Positions 57,701 through 64,000 of a DNA stretch of 64,000 nt are shown one piece after another (the first letter of the stretch is position 1; the number at the start of each line of letters is the position of its first letter). The translations under genes and the position numbers were made by a program. Source of the stretch: Caprella mutica (Eukaryota > Arthropoda > Malacostraca > Amphipoda > Caprellidae). The notes under the pieces were generated by a model. That model was not told the DNA's origin, did not search any database, and saw only the letters and a list, made by a program, of their open reading frames with translations. Location of the stretch: assembly GCA_947561585.1 (NCBI GenBank), contig CANNZV010001457.1:158275-222274 (forward strand), read 5' to 3'.

Positions 57701-60700
57701 TCATACCATCTTCACACACACACAAATCTGATGGCAAGGGCTGTGGAGTCGGTACTTAAAATGTTAGACTCCAACTCAGACTCCTTAATTTTGAATTTAT
57801 CGACTCCGACTCATTTATAAAGAAAGAAATGGACCTATATTTTTGTGACTTATATCTATAGCTTGGAGTCGGTACAAATTTCCGACTCCACCAAAAAAAG
57901 CTTTGACTTCAACTCCACAACCCTGGCTCTGGCACTCTGTTCTGTCAGTAAGACGCGTGCTCGAGGAGTGTCCAGGCACTGAGCAACTGAGACGCAATTA
58001 CTATGGCAGAGGACCAATATCTTTTGGAGACATAATCAACGATATCACCGGACAATTCAATGTGACAAAACTCTACTCATACCTGAGAAAACTCGGAGTG
58101 ACTGAAAATATAGAAGAGAATACACTACGAAATATCTGCCTGCCCCTTTCTGACGTCATGACAGAAAACTTGATCAATCATTCACCCCTACAAATATTGA
58201 ACTGTTCTTTTCTTATTAAGCTGAATATTATGGCTTTCATCAAGGTACCATTTTTTTGCAGGTTCAAGGAAGGGCGGATTATTTCAGCTACTTTCATTTG
58301 TTAGTTTAGTACATTTAATAAGATTAAAAAAACTTATTTGTTGGCTTTAATAATTGGTAATCAAATAATCAGCTATTTTCTAACTGTATTGTTATTTTTG
58401 AGGAAGGGCTAGTAATAGACTATTGTTTCAAATTTATAGTACGAATTAGGTCTCAGTATATAAGTTGGTACAGGTAAAGCTGCTACAACGGTCGATCTCC
58501 TCCAACTTGCAACAATGACCAGCTTTTCATTAAAAGGTTTGGCATGCGTTTGATTCGTCTGTTTAGCATCTGGTTATATGTTGATCATTTTCAGAAGTAT
58601 TGAAATTGATAAGCATTACCTAATTTAATTATTCTTTTTTCAGATTTTAGTTTAGTGAACCTGTCCCTATTCGTTTTCTTTGGTTAGAAAAGTTTTCTAA
58701 ATATTGAATAAGGTGATAATTATGTAAGATATAAAAACAATAAATAAACAAACAATAAAGACATATTCTGAGACTTATGTTCCTCAATTATAGTTTCTTT
58801 GAAATGCTTGTGAAGAAAGTTTTAATCCCTGACTGATTAAAACCTACAGCGGCCACTGTTATCTATAAAGGCTCTTTTCAGGTTGAAAGGCTGTCCGTTG
58901 TACCAACTTTACCTGTACTGTTATTTTTAGAATTTGACGATAGTAGATTTGTTTAATTTTAACAAATCGAATTTAATATTGAAAACCATCTTTCGTATGT
59001 TTCGGAAAGATCATTGTAGTTTTAGATATATATCATTAGTGATTCAATAAACTATGAAATTAAAATCCATTGAGTGAAAGTCGAGTTTGTAAACTTGTAT
59101 ATCAACTTCAAATTATGATGTATTAACACAATCTTTTACGTGCCCACGTGTTATTCTGTTTTCAGAACTCTCGACAGATATATCAGGTCGATCATTATTC
59201 ATGTCTCACCAGCTCAGAGGTTGACACACAATGTGACTCCTATAGTGTCTCCTCTTACTTTTTAGCCATTTATATGAATTACTTTTTGCACGAAGGAAAC
59301 CTGTACTCTCAGCAGTAACTGTTGTCAGTTAGTGCTTGCTTAAATCACTATCAGAAAACGTAAAATTCAATTGGACGTTTAGCATCCTCAGTTATATATT
59401 ATATTGTACTGAAAGTCTCTTGAATAATTCGATTATAGTAGGAAACTAAACGGTTTTATGTGACCGTTTGGTAGATTGCTTTGGCCTCTGAAATGTCTGA
59501 TCTGCCCACCTCTTCTGTATTTAGTCAACATTGTAAGTTACACTTCCACTGTATTAACACAGACTAATTAGTCTATCTTATCTATTTCAAAATAGATTGT
59601 TTTAATAAGTGGATAGCTATATTGAATTAATCTTTTTTTCTAATCAGTTTTATAATATCGATACTGATAAGTTAAAACCTCTTATTCCAATCTTAATGAG
59701 TCCTATTATGAACATTAGATTCGGAATATTTCAGTTTTATCTCTCTTTTGAGGTTCAGGTAAGTTCATACAATATCGAAATCTTGTTTTAAAATTGTGCA
59801 ACTTTTTTTTCCAGTTGGATTTATTTTAAGATTTTCTATGTATATATATGACTTAATTTTAAAATGAGACTATTAAGCTCATCAGTATACAACTAATTCT
59901 TAGAGGAGCGCTATCTTTATCCTTGCAGGTCGTCTCAGAATCTCCGTTGATTGTGGAGAATCACAAGACTCACAAGCTTCAGATACTAAACCAGTTAGCC
60001 TTCCAGTAACTGTATCTTCATTTGTTCCTGTTGAAGCAAGTTCTTCTGCATCCTTAGTATCTAATGTAAACATGTCGTCGGATGAGGTTATTGTACTAGA
60101 CCGCAGTCCACAGGAAACTGTTCGGAGAATAAGCCCAGAAAAGCGATCTGCGTCCCCTCATGAATCTATTATTGTGGCTGCAAAGAGACAACGGATCAAT
60201 CCTGAGGAAAATGGAACTCCAACGTGTGTATTAAAATAGCAACGAATTGAAATGTCTCTCTCAATAAATTTAGTTAATCTTGTTTTTCTGTGTATTATTC
60301 AATCTATATTCATTTCATTTACAGGTATATAAACTCCAAAACAGCTGAAAGCGTTCCACAAAAGTAGGTGTAGTTTATTCTGAAGCTCAATTTTTTATCA
60401 TTTTAGATTTGCGTAGTTTTCCTAAGTTAATTCAAATATGTCTGTCATATTGCTTGCATAATTTTTTGTCATAATCAATTTCAGACCTGCTGTCAAATTG
60501 GATCCGAAGAAATTCATGCAAGAGAAGACAGAGCTCCAGAATAATCTCGACGATAATTATAAAGTTTATTATGACATGCCTGAAATGCATCCCAACTACG
60601 AGGCCATTTTAGAGGAATTTGAATCACTCTTCTATAGACCGCCAGAAGGGGAGACTGATGATATTTGGGTGAACTTCTACCAAAAAGAACTCTCTAAGTA

Positions 60701-61808
60701 TAGAAATACTGAGTGGGAGATTATAAAGGCAGAACTCGTCAAGAAGCACAAGTATGGAGGAGTGAGTCCTGCGCAAGAAGATAAGAAGAAAGAAAACTCT
60801 GCTTCAATCCATGAGGCTACAGCTTTAAGAAATGAGTCCTACCAAGCCTCAACATCAAAGAAATATGAAGCTAAAAGTGTCAGCAGTTACCAATCCACAA
60901 GCACAAGCGTTTACGAAAGTCCAAAGAATAATTTTGAATCTTCATCTAGAAGATATGAAGCTTCAAACTCTAGAGGTTCCGAATCTTCATCTAGAAGTTA
61001 CAACATTTCTGACAAATCGCATGTTGCTTCGAAGAGACCGAGCACTGAATCTTATGATGGAGATATCAATTTAGAAGAAGCCTTTGAGATTTTGGATGAT
61101 CTCAGCCCAAAACTTGGAATTATAGGTGTATCTTTGAAGGAAGTTGTGAAGGATGCTAAGATTGCTGGTGGTTATGGCCCAGAAGCTTTGAAGGTGTTTG
61201 CCAATAAGAACAACCACGCCATATTATCTCTTGCCATCGATAAAATGAATGATTTCAAAGAAGAGTGTTCTTTGAGCCTCCAGATTGTTGTGAAGAGAGG
61301 CCTTTTCTTGGCTAATGCGATCCTAACTAAGATCAAAGGAAAACCTTCCAACCCTGACATCAAAAATTTCATTACTGATGAATCTGATCTTACTGAAGTA
61401 GCAAAGCAGACACTTGGTAAAAGTCCCACAGAGATAGTGAATGTCATCAAGCAATCCATAGAGAAGAAAAATCTTGATAATACTAGCATGATCAACGATA
61501 TATTTATGAAGATCTCTGGCATTCACTTCAGGCTTGCAACTATGGAGGCAGAAGAGAAAATGGAAGTGCCTGAACCAACTCCTGTTAATTGGTTTGTGGA
61601 GAAGGTGAAGCTTCTCGTTGCTGATGAACACCTCACCATGGACTCTTTCAATGATCAGTTAGGAGAGATTTTCAACAATAAACCTCCTAACTATTCTTTC
61701 AGCTCAGAGGATATCAAATTGGCCAACGAACTGCAGCAGCTTGCGGAGTTTAATCTAACTGACAATATGTTTATATTTGCTATACGGAAGATAATGGAAA
61801 ATTTTTGA
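48747..61808 (+). CDS. 1539-residue protein with three CCCH-type zinc fingers, 12 exons
   Basis: Exons 48747-48939, 49513-50472, 51165-51308, 51551-51675, 52409-52609, 53671-54460, 55004-55318, 55544-55672, 56159-56263, 59929-60223, 60325-60363 and 60485-61808 join in phase with AG/GT borders. Residues 1-150 are acidic and Lys/Glu-rich. About 160-305 are Asn/Tyr/Pro/Gln-rich and prion-like. About 310-720 are helical and charged. Three fingers lie at 724-803: C724-x5-C-x4-C-x3-H, C758-x5-C-x5-C-x3-H and a short C791-x3-C-x3-C-x3-H, with a 16-residue HNYYEVMMHPLVYPKLVC spacer before the third, as in tandem CCCH RNA-binding proteins. A hydrophobic helical/beta region covers 805-950. DEVIVLD (~1039-1045) fits a SUMO-interacting motif, and KRQR (1073) may be nuclear-targeting. 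A helical C-terminal region with a Ser/Tyr-rich linker ends the protein. RNA binding is inferred from the fingers; the family is not recognised. Confidence 0.85.
51691..51822. mobile_element. MITE family B copy 7, decayed, intronic
   Basis: AGGGTAAATTACGAGTTATT at one end and TGTAAATGTGGAACAGTCCG at the other match family B. The arms pair poorly. It lies between exons 4 and 5 of the CCCH gene. Confidence 0.6.
56673..56813. mobile_element. MITE family D copy 2, intronic
   Basis: GTACGTTTTGCATGCAGCAA and CACTGCATGCAAAACGTATC are inverted ends; the interior keeps GGGCGATGATCGCAAC. It lies in the large intron 9 of the CCCH gene. Confidence 0.8.
57000..58310 (+). pseudogene. Jockey-like LINE 3' fragment (RNase H and C-terminal region)
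   Basis: Degenerate frames carry an RNase H start (DVDTNGSKTDCGVGYAQVS at about 57157), a later PSLISVACNEAMDRSSAEAA, which matches the PSH.G..GNE..D..A block, then RKIEVMLCQLRIGHTIFTH at about 57660. After an insertion comes LSVRRVLEECPGTEQLRRNY, equivalent to the LTVEHILLECP..., then LYSYLRKLGVTENI near 58090. Frameshifts and stops show it is dead. It lies in sense orientation in intron 9 of the CCCH gene. Confidence 0.8.
57725..57925. mobile_element. hAT-type MITE (AGGGCTGTGGAGTCGG ends) inside the LINE
   Basis: CAAGGGCTGTGGAGTCGGTA on the left and TCAACTCCACAACCCTGG on the right are inverted; GACTCC/GGAGTC words repeat inside, including TTGGAGTCGGTAC and TCCGACTCCACC. It splits the LINE between IGHTIFTH and its LECP block. 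The 8-bp duplication is not clear. Confidence 0.75.
58468..58921. mobile_element. MITE with TTGGTACAGGTAAAGCTGCT ends
   Basis: GGTACAGGTAAAGCTGCTAC on the left and GTACCAACTTTACCTGTAC on the right are inverted, with CAACGG / CCGTTG continuing inward. About 450 bases, no coding frame. Intron 9 of the CCCH gene. Confidence 0.7.
58925..59925. other. Rest of intron 9 of the CCCH gene
   Basis: AT-rich. No exon that would keep the phase between exons 9 and 10 was seen, and none is needed. Confidence 0.45.
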
Positions 61809-62081
61809 GAGGCTAGTTTCATATGTAGCTACTAGACATTTTCGCTAACTATTTGAAACCATGACTTGCATTTAATATACAAGTTAAAATTTTCCGTCAA
61901 CTAATTATGCCGGATAGAATATTTTTGATTTCCATTTAAAAAGTCATTCTCTATGTATATATTTATAATGCATTACTTCTTTCTAGTTGAAATATTTTCA
62001 AAACTTCCATTATGTACGTGTTGTTTGGTAGCTGTCATTTATATATTACACAAGGTATTGAAGAAATGTTAGGAATGTCTT

Positions 62082-62087
62082 AATAAA
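62082..62087 (+). terminator. Polyadenylation signal AATAAA
   Basis: AATAAA in TCTTAATAAAAGATAATATG, 274 bases after the stop of the CCCH gene, is the best candidate for its 3' end. Confidence 0.6.
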
Positions 62088-62089
62088 AG

Positions 62090-63065
62090 ATAATATGAAT
62101 TAATTTTCTCTCATTATTCTTTATACTCTTATTAGGAATGAAATCAGTTCATCAAAAAGAAGGTTAGTATTCACATATTTCAAATTTGTACGTACAAGTA
62201 TCTTAGATTTATTATCGTTTTATAAACAAGTTTTATTTCTTAGCAGTTGTGTTAATCAAACAGGTCCATGTTTCAGGTACAGATGGCTGACACTTTTTCA
62301 CATATAGAAGATTGGAGAGGAAATCTGTACTCACAAAGTTTACTTGAAAAAGAGGCAGTTGATGATCACTGCTGCTGTGCATAAATCTGCCACGATAGAT
62401 GTTATATTTCTATTCCAAGTGTCCACGGTAAGATTCTGTATTATAACTTTCATTATAATTATTTAGAGGGTTTATTCGATTATCATATTTATTTTTTCTC
62501 TTTGTGAGATTAATCGTCGCTAAGGAAACTGGAAAGGTAGATACGAGAATGGTGCAAGCCACCGCTGATGTGTAAGTCTTACACTGACACAGCGTTATCC
62601 TCTTCTATTATCAATTGAGCAAGGAGTGAATCTCGTCTGAAAGCTATCTTGGCCTTTAACAGAAGACTATAAATCTGTTCACTAATTGCATCTGATATTG
62701 TTTTCCAATATTATCTCTTAGTGTCTGACTATATGCAGCATCGACTCCTGGAGAGGCTAACTTATTTTTCGTTAATGTACTCAACTTATGGATCTTAATA
62801 CTAATCAGACTGACAAAATTTAGGTCTTTAAAAGACTGAGTGCGTAGGATTCGCTACACATTTGATATTTAGGAAACCAGCGGCTTAAATTGTATGATTT
62901 TTTTTTTCAGTTCGTAGATTTTATCATATAAGTGTACTGTCTACCCACGATTGATAGGAATAAAGTTATAACATTGAATGTATTCTGTATGAACACCTAC
63001 ACAGGACTACACACAACATACACTCACTGGAGCACCCTTGGACCCATCCTCAGGCAGTTATTAAC
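62090..63065. other. Downstream intergenic DNA
   Basis: A possible exon-like stretch follows TGTTTCAG near 62277 and ends before GTAAGA near 62429, but all frames have stops within it. Otherwise nothing seen. Confidence 0.35.
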
Positions 63066-63069
63066 TTCC

Positions 63070-63770
63070 TGAATGATGCGGGTTTCCCTTAGGCCCACAC
63101 AGTGCCTCGGGTGGCTGAAACCCGGGGCGCCCCTGGCCGCCCCTCCGTCCCGGCGAGGATGTTGGGGAGGTTATACAAATACAACAACAACACGCAACCT
63201 CAAAATACTTGGAGTCACCTTTGACCCCAAGCTCACATACTCACAACACAAAAAGCCAAACAGACCCTTAAGGTCATCAAAGCTCTCACATCTACACACT
63301 GGGGCAAAACAAAAGAAACACTACTAAATACATACAAAACAATTACACGCCCCGTCCTAGAGTACAGTAACACAGTTTGGTCACCCATCACATAAGACAC
63401 AAACATCAACACACTACAGATCGTACAAAACACAGCACTTAGAATAGCCACAGGTTGCACTCGAGACACAAACATACAACATCTCCACGACGAAACACAA
63501 ACCCTCCCTCTCAAACAACACCTACAACTAAACGCATCACAATACTGACAAAAGACACAACACCCTGACCACACACATACAGCCGACCCAGTGCACATGT
63601 TCGCCACCTGGTCCTGGCTGAAACTCAGCATTTCCGGCTGGGGGGAGTGGGGTTTCTCGCCTGTGGGTCTGGGGGAACCCTGGCGGGCGGCTGCGCCGTC
63701 TCTCGATGTAAGGGCTCCACCACTGTGTCAGTGGCGGAGCGGAGTCGACAACAACAACATACTAAATTTT
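63070..63770 (+). pseudogene. LINE 3' fragment between two GC-rich CAACAACAAC-tailed segments
   Basis: A GC-rich segment (63075-63150) ends in ACAAATACAACAACAAC. It is followed by a decayed reverse-transcriptase C-terminal frame: LKILGVTFDPKLTYSQH, then TRPVLEYSNTVWSP and LQIVQNTALRIATGCTRDTN, with shifts and stops between. A second GC-rich segment (63620-63745) ends GTCGACAACAACAACATAC, probably the element's 3' tail. The ILGVTFD...VLEYSNTVWSP...LQ..QN.ALR.ATG series is usual for LINEs of the I/jockey group. The minus-strand 132-codon frame is a shadow. Confidence 0.75.
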
Positions 63771-64000
63771 GATAACCTCTCACGTTTCAAATATTAACTT
63801 GAATTTATAGAAGAGCTTTTATTCCTACAGAGATTCTTCTTTACATAAAATATGTACAGATCTTTTAAATACAGTTGTAATAAAGCTACTGTGTACGCGT
63901 TAAAGGTCTAGTGGGGACGTTTGAGAGGGAAAGGGTATGAGTGTGCGGAATGCAACGATACTGATGCATGATTGGCTCTGGGTGACACCATGCCTAGCTT
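63771..64000. other. Right edge of the window
   Basis: AT-rich then mixed sequence; a TAATAAAG word near 63879 could be a polyadenylation signal for something on the plus strand. No gene called. Confidence 0.3.

Noticed and set aside
63233..63631. 132-codon minus-strand frame rich in Cys and Val
   Set aside because: It is the antisense of the LINE reverse-transcriptase remnant, which has recognisable motifs on the plus strand.

Overview
The window looks like nuclear DNA of an arthropod, most probably an insect. It is AT-rich, the genes are split by GT-AG introns, ankyrin exons are cut into single-repeat units, LINE remnants are jockey-like, and foldback MITEs are very dense. I cannot name the species. 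All gene models were built by eye from splice sites and reading phase; none has been checked against transcripts or databases.

Layout. Positions 1-9445 are one uninterrupted satellite of a 32-bp unit, about 295 copies with no change of register. Positions 9745-14343 (+) hold the last eight exons of an unrecognised one-pass membrane protein with a Ser/Pro-rich tail. Because its first visible exon starts inside a codon, the satellite may lie in one of its introns. Positions 14344-20183 are MITE-rich intergenic DNA. Positions 20184-24107 (+) hold a gene for a secreted Gly-rich protein; six exons join in frame, with an optional early stop at exon 3. Positions 24108-28125 are a field of foldback elements, some nested. 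Positions 28126-32740 (-) hold an ankyrin-repeat gene resembling ANKRD29 with an added Ser/Pro tail. Positions 33000-36300 are intergenic with tandem arrays and MITEs. Positions 36313-43505 hold a pogo/Tigger-type transposon whose transposase (psq HTH, CENPB HTH, DD35D, PHD finger) is broken by two in-frame stops. It is flanked by ~0.8-kb direct repeats and carries a nested piggyBac-type MITE. Positions 44570-48260 are a complex of long inverted repeats. Positions 48714-62090 (+) hold a complete 12-exon gene for a 1539-residue protein with three CCCH-type fingers; one of its introns holds a jockey-like LINE fragment split by a hAT-type MITE. The window ends with a decayed LINE 3' end at 63070-63760.

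The most notable things are: (1) the register-perfect satellite with internal ~5.9-kb duplication and a GGTAAG splice-donor-like word in nearly every unit; (2) two introns whose first bases are small tandem arrays grown from the exon end or donor site; (3) a palindromic core shared by two MITE families with different ends; (4) the 45-48 kb inverted-repeat complex, which could make long hairpin RNA; (5) the large CCCH-finger protein, which I could not assign to a known family. I saw no tRNA, rRNA or CRISPR array.
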